Shown piece by piece: positions 1 through 4,978 of a stretch of DNA of 5,205 nt. This stretch comes from an uncultured Granulosicoccaceae bacterium (GTDB taxonomy: Bacteria > Pseudomonadota > Gammaproteobacteria > Granulosicoccales > Granulosicoccaceae). The notes below the pieces were generated by a model that was not told the origin of the DNA, ran no database searches, and worked only from the letters and a program-made list of their open reading frames with translations. A program made the position numbers and the translations under genes. The stretch spans positions 1-5,205 of the forward strand of contig CALFBL010000405.1 of assembly GCA_937951695.1 (NCBI GenBank), read 5' to 3'. Within the stretch, counting starts at the first letter, position 1, and each line of letters begins with the position of its first letter.

Positions 1-37
1 CGCCTACGCGACACGAACGGGCGTGCACAATGCTATT

Positions 38-43
38 AAGGGA
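38..43 (+). promoter_or_regulatory. Ribosome binding site deciding the lipoprotein start
   Basis: AAGGGA lies 10 bases before the ATG at 54. The alternative ATG at 30 has only a weak GGGCG upstream. This favours the 149-residue form. Confidence 0.5.
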
Positions 44-53
44 TAAATTATCA

Positions 54-503
54 ATGAAAAATCCAAACCGTTTAATGTTGGCTGTAGCTGTTCTGGCTCT
101 GGCGATCTCGTGTAAAAATTTAGATAATTCACCTCTTGCCCAAACACTCCAAGACGGTGGCGGTGAAATCGTCGATCAAATCGTCATGATCGGCGACACG
201 GGTGTGACTTTTCTGGGTGAAGACCGCAGTTTTGTTACCTATTTCAGCCCCGACGGACGCAAAGTAGTTAAGCTGCCGGAAACCGGAGAAATAAGAGAAC
301 TGACTTGGCGAAAAAACGACGCCCAGCAATTCTGCCAAGGGATATTCGACACAGGCAAAGAAAATTGCCACAACGTTATCCTCGTCAGAGAGAAAGACGG
401 CGCCTATCGCACGTTTGACCGAAAAGATGGCCGATACAACACCAGTGACGGCCATTCAGGTCAGCCTTTTACAGTGGTTACCGGTAACCCTGAAGGGTTA
501 TAA
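54..503 (+). CDS. Small putative lipoprotein, unknown function
   Basis: I do not recognise the family. From the ATG at 54 the product is 149 residues. It opens with a basic n-region (K2, R6), a hydrophobic stretch at residues 7-19 (LMLAVAVLALAIS) and Cys20. This is a signal-peptide layout with a loose lipobox (AIS-C, lacking the usual Leu at -3). Residue +2 is Lys, not the inner-membrane retention Asp, so outer-membrane anchoring is the likelier fate if it is lipidated. The mature part is short, Gly/Asp-rich and beta-like, with a YFSPDG motif near residue 63 and two cysteines (C94, C105) that could form a disulfide in the periplasm. An in-frame ATG at 30 exists, but the AAGGGA at 38-43 sits 10 bases before the ATG at 54, and the later start gives a more normal signal peptide. 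It ends 8 bases from the convergent queG stop. The reading frame is confident; the function is unknown. Confidence 0.75.
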   Translation: MKNPNRLMLAVAVLALAISCKNLDNSPLAQTLQDGGGEIVDQIVMIGDTGVTFLGEDRSFVTYFSPDGRKVVKLPETGEIRELTWRKNDAQQFCQGIFDTGKENCHNVILVREKDGAYRTFDRKDGRYNTSDGHSGQPFTVVTGNPEGL

Positions 504-509
504 CCGGTT
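476..509. repeat. Cluster of overlapping palindromes between convergent genes
   Basis: GGTTA/TAACC units alternate here: GGTTACCGGTAACC (476-489), TAACCC-TGAA-GGGTTA (485-500), GGTTATAACC (496-505) and AACCGGTT (502-509). A longer stem can also form by pairing ACCGGT at 480-485 with ACCGGT at 503-508 and AACCC with GGGTT around the TGAA loop, leaving a 3-base bulge. It lies across the lipoprotein stop codon and 3 bases from the queG stop codon. No T-run follows on either strand, so it is not a textbook intrinsic terminator. It could still end or protect both converging transcripts. Confidence 0.6.
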
Positions 510-511
510 CA

Positions 512-1573
512 CTATGAAACGTGATGACGCGATAGCGCCCAACTCACGTGCTCAGCCAACAACTCATCCGCTGAATGTTGCTGCGTTTTAAGGCTCGCCA
601 CCACCTCATTGGAGGTGGTGGCATTTCCCAGTGCGATGGCAATGTTTCTAAGCCAGTTACGATGACCAATGCGGCGAATGGCGGAACCTTGAAACCGCGT
701 ATTAAATTCTTGTTCGCTCCATTGAAACAAATCCACCAGGCGTGAACTGTCCAGTTCGTGGCGGGGTTCAAAATCGGCTTCCCGGGTGGGTTGGCTGAAT
801 TTGTTGAACGGACACACTAGCTGGCAATCGTCACAGCCGTAAATGCGATTGCCCATAGCGGCCCGAAATTCATTGGGAATCGGGCCGTCGTTCTCGATGG
901 TTAAATACGAAATGCAGCGTCGCGCGTCCACTTGTCGATCCCCCACGATAGCCTGAGTCGGGCAAGCATCGATGCACGCGGTGCAGCTGCCACAATGCTG
1001 CGTGATTTGCGGGGGATCGATCGGCAGTTCCAGATTGGTGTACAGCTCTCCCAGAAAAAACCACGACCCTGACGTCTCGTTCAATAAATTACTGTGCTTG
1101 CCAATCCAGCCTAACCCCGCTTTTTCCGCGATGGCTTTTTCAAGCACCGGGGCGCTGTCGGTAAACGCGCGATAGCCAAACTCCCCAATCTGACTTTTAA
1201 GCGCCACCGCCAGTTTTTGTAGCCTTTGCCGCATAAGCTTATGATAGTCACGGCCCAGAGCGTAACGCGACACATAGCCTAATTCCGGGTCATTCAATAC
1301 CGCTTCTGCGTGGGCTGCGTTATTGGGGTAATAACTCATTCGAACCGAGACGATACGAAGGGTGCCAGGCACCAGATCCGCGGGACGACTTCTCGTTACA
1401 CCGTGGCGCTCCATGTAACTCATGCTGCCGTGAAAACCCTTGTTCAACCAGTTCAACAGATGGGTTTCGTGTTCCCCCAAATCCGTATCGGTGATGCTGC
1501 AAGCATCAAAGCCTAATTCGTGGGCGAGCGTTTTTAACCAGTCTGCGGTCTGCGCTGGTGTGAGCTCACTCAT
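512..1573 (-). CDS. queG: Epoxyqueuosine reductase QueG
   Basis: QueG is the cobalamin- and iron-sulfur-dependent cytoplasmic enzyme that reduces epoxyqueuosine to queuosine at wobble position 34 of tRNAs with GUN anticodons, the last step of queuosine synthesis. The 353-residue product has the family layout. The N-terminal half contains the FTDSAPVLEKAIAEKAGLGWIGK region, whose Asp139 matches the family's catalytic Asp. A bacterial ferredoxin-like part follows with CGSCTACIDAC (C194, C197, C200, C204), RCISYLTIE (C220) and CDDCQLVCP (C247, C250, C254), supplying ligands for two [4Fe-4S] clusters. A HEAT-like C-terminal tail (RNIAIALGN) closes the protein. Length is close to the E. coli enzyme (about 379), with a slightly short C-terminus. 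The start ATG overlaps the upstream cupin stop as ATGA, implying translational coupling. The 3' end carries a perfect 11-bp hairpin (597-622). Identification is confident. Confidence 0.97.
   Translation of the reverse strand: MSELTPAQTADWLKTLAHELGFDACSITDTDLGEHETHLLNWLNKGFHGSMSYMERHGVTRSRPADLVPGTLRIVSVRMSYYPNNAAHAEAVLNDPELGYVSRYALGRDYHKLMRQRLQKLAVALKSQIGEFGYRAFTDSAPVLEKAIAEKAGLGWIGKHSNLLNETSGSWFFLGELYTNLELPIDPPQITQHCGSCTACIDACPTQAIVGDRQVDARRCISYLTIENDGPIPNEFRAAMGNRIYGCDDCQLVCPFNKFSQPTREADFEPRHELDSSRLVDLFQWSEQEFNTRFQGSAIRRIGHRNWLRNIAIALGNATTSNEVVASLKTQQHSADELLAEHVSWALSRHHVS
597..622. repeat. Perfect 11-bp hairpin inside the 3' end of queG
   Basis: GCCACCACCTC (597-607) and its exact reverse complement (612-622) flank a 4-base loop (608-611). 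The structure is GC-rich and would be very stable in RNA from either strand. It lies about 85 bases before the queG stop and codes for an ordinary stretch of the QueG tail (ATTSNEVVA), so it does not look like an inserted element. On the plus strand a short ATTT follows; no true T-run is present on either side. Confidence 0.7.
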
Positions 1574-2409
1574 GGTGAATTAGCAGAGCTGTTAGTGCTC
1601 CGGTTGCCAGTGCGATCATCATCTTCAGCCACGTGATCACTGACGTCATAGAAGTGGCCGGTTTTATAAAACACCACAGTGTCTTCGGTGCCTGACCAAT
1701 GCTGCCAAGTGATCTCAGGATTGCGTATCCAGGTACCGGCGGAATAGCGACCATGCTCGTCAGCTAACGAGCCTTTGAGCACCAGTATTTCTTCGCCTTG
1801 TGGATCAAGCTGGGGTTGGAAAGTGGCGGTCTGGTTCCAACGCACCAACATCGCGTTGGCGCGACCGTGCACGTGTAACGGTAAAACTTCAGTGCCTTCT
1901 GTGGGCCCTGGCAGCCAAACCTCATCCGCACGGGTATCGATCAAGCGAGGCTCCGTGTCGTCTTTGGTGTAGTTCCCACCGGCGTAGGCAACATAGAGGT
2001 GGCCTTCCAGTGGCCAGTAGATCGGGCCATGGTTCAAGCACAAGGTGTGTTCCAAATCGGGCACCCGGATGTAGCTGCCGCCCAAAGCGACTTGGTCGGC
2101 AAGACCCAAGGCTCCACTCAACACCAGCATTTCGAGTTTGCGCCAAAGGCCAAGATCGCTGATGTTGAAGCTTTTCTGTATTCTCAGGATAGCGGTGAAG
2201 CGCGGGTTCTCGCCGCCGCGATATTCAAGCAAACGAATTTCAGTGTTTGGCAACGGGCAGCTTTGCCAACACGCCTTTTGTGCCAAGGCGATGACCCGCT
2301 GGGACAAGTCTGCATTCAACGAATGAGTCAGCAACGATGAACGCTGCCACGACTCGATTTGATCCGCGAACTGAAGTTCTAGTGAATTGCGATTAACCGG
2401 TGATTTCAT
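1570..2409 (-). CDS. Double-cupin protein, ChrR-like cupin domains
   Basis: This 279-residue soluble protein appears to be built from two cupins of the type found in the C-terminal half of the anti-sigma factor ChrR. Domain 1 spans about residues 55-143 and domain 2 about 165-250. They align at a constant offset of 114: LEMLVLSG matches GEEILVLKG, and SYIRVP matches TWIRNP. Domain 2 reads WLPGPTEGTEVLPLH, then GEEILVLKG, then AGTWIRNP, typical of the family. The two histidines of cupin motif 1 are replaced (Q200, D202). E206 and H237 remain. Domain 1 lacks the motif-1 histidines and the ligand Glu. ChrR's zinc anti-sigma domain is absent and no sigma-factor gene is nearby, so a ChrR-type role is unlikely. 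The C-terminus (about 253-279) is Asp/Ser/Asn-rich and probably disordered. The gene leads the operon with queG. Substrate and function are unknown. Confidence 0.85.
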   Translation of the reverse strand: MKSPVNRNSLELQFADQIESWQRSSLLTHSLNADLSQRVIALAQKACWQSCPLPNTEIRLLEYRGGENPRFTAILRIQKSFNISDLGLWRKLEMLVLSGALGLADQVALGGSYIRVPDLEHTLCLNHGPIYWPLEGHLYVAYAGGNYTKDDTEPRLIDTRADEVWLPGPTEGTEVLPLHVHGRANAMLVRWNQTATFQPQLDPQGEEILVLKGSLADEHGRYSAGTWIRNPEITWQHWSGTEDTVVFYKTGHFYDVSDHVAEDDDRTGNRSTNSSANSP

Positions 2410-2427
2410 ACGCCCTCGTCACCGCGG

Positions 2428-2436
2428 AGTATATCA
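2428..2436 (-). promoter_or_regulatory. Extended -10 promoter of the cupin-queG operon
   Basis: Read on the minus strand, the motif is TG-A-TATACT, a complete extended -10 element with a 5/6 hexamer. No good -35 lies at 16-18 bases, as is common for extended -10 promoters. Transcription would start near 2421, giving a leader of about 12 bases that contains GAGGG (2413-2417), only 3 bases from the ATG. This is an unusually tight ribosome binding site. Confidence 0.45.
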
Positions 2437-2439
2437 ATC

Positions 2440-2468
2440 TTGAATTTTCCCTAATGGTTCTCTATGCT
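2440..2468 (+). promoter_or_regulatory. lexA promoter
   Basis: TTGAAT (2440-2445) and TATGCT (2463-2468) are separated by exactly 17 bases, a sigma-70-type arrangement. The start of transcription would fall near 2475, giving a leader of about 43 bases. This places the in-frame ATG at 2464 inside the promoter and supports translation from 2518. Confidence 0.55.
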
Positions 2469-2488
2469 CAAATTCTGTTCATATTTGA
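2468..2488. promoter_or_regulatory. Candidate LexA operator (inverted repeat)
   Basis: TCAAAT (2468-2473) and ATTTGA (2483-2488) form a perfect dyad with a 9-base spacer. It begins on the last base of the -10 hexamer and covers the expected transcription start, where an autoregulating repressor would sit. It is not the enterobacterial CTGT-N8-ACAG box: a CTGT occurs inside the spacer (2475-2478), but the matching half is GAAA, not ACAG. Confidence 0.4.
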
Positions 2489-2502
2489 AAAATCAGCGAC
2501 TG

Positions 2503-2507
2503 AGGAG
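2503..2507 (+). promoter_or_regulatory. Ribosome binding site of lexA
   Basis: AGGAG ends 10 bases before the ATG at 2518. No comparable site precedes the in-frame ATG at 2464. Confidence 0.6.
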
Positions 2508-2517
2508 TCAAGTCACT

Positions 2518-3222
2518 ATGGCGTCTGAAGCCACAACGGAAGTACCGCTTACTCAACTTGAAACCCGCGTTTTAATGGCCGTGGAAGAATACATCTTGTC
2601 CAAGGGCATCTCACCGACCATCGCCGAGCTGGCCGAAGCCTTGAAACTGAAGTCCAAGGGAACGGTTCACCGCTACGTACAATCGCTCGTTGACAAAGGT
2701 CGCCTGAATCGAGCAGGGCGTGGCTGGCGGGGCTTGCGGGTGGTGGGCTTACCCATGCCTGACCCGGTAAAATTGTTCCGCCAGGTGCATGGCGATAATC
2801 TCAGGAAAGCGTCTCGCGTTCCAGACGCTGGCAGCCTCGATGGCGAGCACACTTTGCCCATGCTGGGCCGAATAGCCGCCGGAATGCCGATCGAAGCGGT
2901 CGAGTACGAAGAGATGTTTGATGTCGGTGCGTTCGTCGCTGGGAGCAACCGGTACTCGTTAGTGGTCACGGGGGATTCCATGGTCAGCGCGGGCATCCTC
3001 GATGGCGACACGATTATTGTAAAAAAGCAGGACGATGCTAACGTCGGCGATATCGTTGTCGCGTTAATCGATGGCCAGGAAGCCACATTAAAACGCTTGG
3101 GGAGAAAAGCTGCGGATATGCTCGAATTGATTCCGGAAAATCCTTACATGCAACCGATGCGTTATCACGCCAATCGGGTCAGCATTCAAGGGGTTCTGGT
3201 TGGGCAAATGCGCGGTTACTGA
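2518..3222 (+). CDS. lexA: LexA-type SOS repressor
   Basis: LexA binds operators of DNA-damage genes and cleaves itself when RecA filaments form. The 234-residue product has an N-terminal winged helix-turn-helix (about residues 11-75), a linker, and the S24 self-cleavage domain. Visible landmarks are the Ala-Gly scissile bond in GRIAAGMP (A121-G122), the catalytic serine in TGDSM (S154) and the catalytic lysine in EATLKRL (K192), spaced much as in E. coli LexA. Two things differ from E. coli LexA (202 residues). The recognition helix reads SKGTVHRYVQSL, suggesting a different operator, and the linker (about 76-112) is much longer. The start at 2518 is chosen for its ribosome binding site and promoter position; an ATG at 2464 would add 18 poorly conserved residues. 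The gene converges on SRAP with a 7-base overlap. It could be the sole LexA or a LexA2-type paralogue; the window cannot tell. Confidence 0.93.
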   Translation: MASEATTEVPLTQLETRVLMAVEEYILSKGISPTIAELAEALKLKSKGTVHRYVQSLVDKGRLNRAGRGWRGLRVVGLPMPDPVKLFRQVHGDNLRKASRVPDAGSLDGEHTLPMLGRIAAGMPIEAVEYEEMFDVGAFVAGSNRYSLVVTGDSMVSAGILDGDTIIVKKQDDANVGDIVVALIDGQEATLKRLGRKAADMLELIPENPYMQPMRYHANRVSIQGVLVGQMRGY

Positions 3223-4139
3223 TCCGCGTCGCTACCGTTGGGTGCAGCAGGGAGGCTGCACTCAGGTCCGTCGTTGCGGGTGGAATTAACAGTAGCACTC
3301 ACCCGATGCAGGCTCACATCCATGATGGCCTCGGGCGCCATCATCGCTTGCACCTCGGACACATCTTCTGAGTACAACCAACGCTTGGCCTGTTCGATAC
3401 TCAACATCACGGGTGTACGGTGATGCACTTGTGCCATGGCCCCGGTCGCTTGGGTGGTCACCACAGCAAAGTCGGCGCAAAATGGCAGCGCTGACTGTGT
3501 CGCAGGCGCGCAAAGGTCCGTGCCAGGAGGTGCGCCACCCACGCTGATCGATCGCGCGTTTTCTAATTCATCGGCTGCAGCGGTCACTGGCTCATCGAAC
3601 GCAAAGCCCATTTGTGGGCTAGCCGTTTTCGTCAGGGTCTGTTTTCTCCGGTCTTCGGCGCTGACCGGCTCAAACACCACGGCCAGCAACATCGCGGGTA
3701 GCTCCTTGACTTGCGCGTAATAGGGAATGCGCCTCTCGCCCATCCGTTGCCATTCATAGAAGCCGTTCACCGGCACAACGGCACGATGCTCGTTGGCCAA
3801 ATGTTTAAACGTGGGTTTGGAAAACAGCGTCTCGCTTCGTGCGTTGATTAGTGGCCGCACGCTTTTGCCGGGCTCAGCCCAAGGGGCTGTGATGCCCCAA
3901 CGAAACCGGGCAGTTGACAACCGCGCATCAGGGGTTTTGGCCTCAGCCACCACCGCGGTGAGAAGAGAGCTGGGCGAAATATTCCAACGCGGTACCCACA
4001 CGCAATTCTGAGCGGAACTGCCACTATCGTGAACTCGGGTTGTCGCTGATGGTGCAGCAGGTGCAAACAGCGGCACGCCAAGCATTGCCAATAACGCTTG
4101 TAATCCTTCGTGGTCAGATACATTGACGCGCCCACACAT
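3216..4139 (-). CDS. SRAP-domain protein (YedK/HMCES family, abasic-site shield)
   Basis: SRAP proteins bind abasic sites in single-stranded DNA and form a covalent thiazolidine link through Cys2 after removal of Met1. I therefore place the start at the ATG at 4139, giving MCGRVN; an upstream in-frame ATG at 4259 would bury the nucleophile. Catalytic landmarks fit the family: C2, PRWNISP (50-56), the Asn of LINARSET (N99), the Glu of VNGFYEW (E129) and the His of VHHRTPV (H239), followed by the usual VNSTRNDGPEC near the C-terminus. At 307 residues it is clearly longer than E. coli YedK (222). Most of the excess is a segment of about 65 residues (159-223) between two core strands, plus an Ala/Ser-rich stretch at about 27-46. 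The gene is divergent from nth and overlaps the lexA tail. The ribosome binding site is weak. Family assignment is firm; what the insertion does is unknown. Confidence 0.95.
   Translation of the reverse strand: MCGRVNVSDHEGLQALLAMLGVPLFAPAAPSATTRVHDSGSSAQNCVWVPRWNISPSSLLTAVVAEAKTPDARLSTARFRWGITAPWAEPGKSVRPLINARSETLFSKPTFKHLANEHRAVVPVNGFYEWQRMGERRIPYYAQVKELPAMLLAVVFEPVSAEDRRKQTLTKTASPQMGFAFDEPVTAAADELENARSISVGGAPPGTDLCAPATQSALPFCADFAVVTTQATGAMAQVHHRTPVMLSIEQAKRWLYSEDVSEVQAMMAPEAIMDVSLHRVSATVNSTRNDGPECSLPAAPNGSDADQ
3238..3265 (+). terminator. Stem-loop just after lexA, possible transcript end
   Basis: GTGCAGC (3242-3248) and GCTGCAC (3255-3261) form a 7-bp GC-rich stem with a 6-base loop. It is extended in plus-strand RNA by G-U, G-C, U-A and U-G pairs to 3238/3265. 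It starts 16 bases past the lexA stop, inside the antisense C-terminal coding part of SRAP. No U-run follows, so at most it would be a factor-assisted terminator or a 3'-end protecting structure. Confidence 0.3.
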
Positions 4140-4189
4140 AGGCTTTAGCTTCGGTGAGGATGGCCGCACCGCTCCAGAAGAGGTGCCGA

Positions 4190-4198
4190 CTATGATAG
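4190..4198. promoter_or_regulatory. Possible two-way -10 between SRAP and nth
   Basis: CTATGATAG is symmetric around its centre. It offers TATGAT on the plus strand (4191-4196) and TATCAT on the minus strand (4197-4192), each 5/6 to the -10 consensus. Neither direction has a convincing -35. In the nth direction the leader would be only about 7 bases to the ATG at 4210. Alternatively the ATG inside it (4192) is itself a start codon, served by AAGAGG at 4178-4183. Confidence 0.25.
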
Positions 4199-4209
4199 CG
4201 TGCGCTGGC

Positions 4210-4845
4210 ATGAACGCCGACAAACGCCAACAAATCTTCGAGCGCCTGCGCGCGGCCAATCCGCACCCCGAGACTGAATTGAATTACTCCTCGGCGTTTG
4301 AATTGTTGATCGCGGTGTTGTTATCGGCACAAGCCACCGATGTGAGCGTAAACATCGCCACCGCGAAATTATTCCCCAAAGCCAATACACCGCAAGCGCT
4401 CCTCGCGCTGGGTGAACCCAAGGTTCGGCAAGCCATTCGCACCATTGGTTTGTTCAATACCAAAGCGAAGAACGTGATGAAAACGTGTCAGATCCTGGTG
4501 GATCAGCACAACGGTGAAGTGCCAGACAACCGCGAGGATCTGGAAGCTTTACCGGGGGTGGGGCGCAAAACCGCAAACGTGGTGCTCAACACCGCCTATC
4601 GCCAAGTCGCCATGGCGGTGGATACCCACATTTTTCGTGTCTCTAACCGAACCGGTATTGCTAAGGGTAAAAATGTGGGGGAGGTGGAGCAAAAACTGTT
4701 GCGTCATGTACCGAAGGATTTTTTGCTGGACGCCCATCATTGGTTGATCCTGCACGGGCGCTATGTGTGCGTGGCACGCAAGCCCAAATGCGGCAGTTGT
4801 TCGATTGAAGATTTGTGTGACTATAAAGAAAAAACGGCCCCCTAG
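4210..4845 (+). CDS. nth: Endonuclease III (DNA glycosylase/AP lyase)
   Basis: Nth removes oxidised pyrimidines and cuts the resulting abasic site, the first steps of base excision repair. From the ATG at 4210 the product is 211 residues, the same length as E. coli Nth, and its key residues fall at the E. coli positions. These are the helix-hairpin-helix LPGVGRKTAN with catalytic Lys120, Asp138 in AVDTHIFRV, and the [4Fe-4S] ligands C187, C194, C197 and C203 in C-x6-C-x2-C-x5-C. ELLIAVLLSAQATDVSVN and HHWLILHGRY are also hallmark stretches. An in-frame ATG at 4192, with AAGAGG 8 bases upstream, would add MIACAG. The ribosome binding site favours it, collinearity with E. coli favours 4210. No clear terminator follows, so transcription may run on into the gene at 4979. 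Confidence 0.96.
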   Translation: MNADKRQQIFERLRAANPHPETELNYSSAFELLIAVLLSAQATDVSVNIATAKLFPKANTPQALLALGEPKVRQAIRTIGLFNTKAKNVMKTCQILVDQHNGEVPDNREDLEALPGVGRKTANVVLNTAYRQVAMAVDTHIFRVSNRTGIAKGKNVGEVEQKLLRHVPKDFLLDAHHWLILHGRYVCVARKPKCGSCSIEDLCDYKEKTAP

Positions 4846-4938
4846 ACCCTGTGAAGTCGGTGGTTTTGTGCGCTGTGCCCAAAAGGGTGTCAACTTGTAA
4901 TGAGACTTTGCAATTGTGGAGGTACCATTTTCCTGACA

Positions 4939-4975
4939 CGTTGCTATCCTTAGCAATGACTACCTAAGGATATCC
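4939..4975 (+). promoter_or_regulatory. Two mutually exclusive hairpins over a ribosome binding site
   Basis: Hairpin A pairs TTGCTA (4941-4946) with TAGCAA (4951-4956) around a TCCT loop, extendable to 4939/4958. Hairpin B pairs TATCCTTAG (4945-4953) with CTAAGGATA (4964-4972) around a 10-base loop. They share 4945-4953, so only one can form. Hairpin B buries TAAGGA (4965-4970), the ribosome binding site 8 bases before the GTG at 4979; hairpin A leaves it free. GGATATCC (4968-4975) adds a third small palindrome. Against an RNA switch, TG-C-TATCCT (4942-4950) reads as an extended -10. Transcription starting near 4957 would leave out the 5' arms and make the dyad a DNA operator instead. Confidence 0.5.
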
Positions 4976-4978
4976 GGC

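Noticed and set aside
31..39. TG-C-TATTAA as promoter of the lipoprotein gene
   Set aside because: Transcription would begin near 46, after the ribosome binding site at 38-43, which contradicts the better-supported translation start.
1800..2162. Plus-strand frames opposite the double-cupin gene
   Set aside because: Composition is Arg/Ser/Pro-rich and no start signal is evident, while the opposite strand encodes the recognisable cupins.
1704..2250. Anti-sigma factor ChrR with full function
   Set aside because: The N-terminal zinc anti-sigma motif (H-x3-C-x2-C) is absent, the cupin ligands are mostly lost and no sigma-factor gene is present.
2475..2490. Enterobacterial LexA box (CTGT-N8-ACAG) upstream of lexA
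   Set aside because: CTGT at 2475-2478 is followed after 8 bases by GAAA, so the second half-site is missing.
2673..3086. 137-codon minus-strand frame opposite lexA
   Set aside because: It is antisense to the conserved LexA cleavage domain, with Ser/Thr/Pro-rich composition typical of a shadow frame.
4152..4171. CGGTG-N10-CACCG inverted repeat between SRAP and nth as an operator
   Set aside because: Five-base arms with a 10-base spacer are easily expected by chance, and the sequence differs from the dyad at lexA.
4140..4259. Upstream extension of SRAP to the ATG at 4259
   Set aside because: It would place 40 residues before the catalytic Cys2, which must become the N-terminus, and it would run into the nth coding region.
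4877..4888. Intrinsic terminator after nth (GCCC-AAAA-GGGT)
   Set aside because: The stem is only 3-4 bp and no T-run follows.
4549..4956. 135-codon minus-strand frame across the 3' half of nth
   Set aside because: It lies opposite well-conserved nth codons, has no ribosome binding site I can see and resembles no family. It is a shadow of nth.
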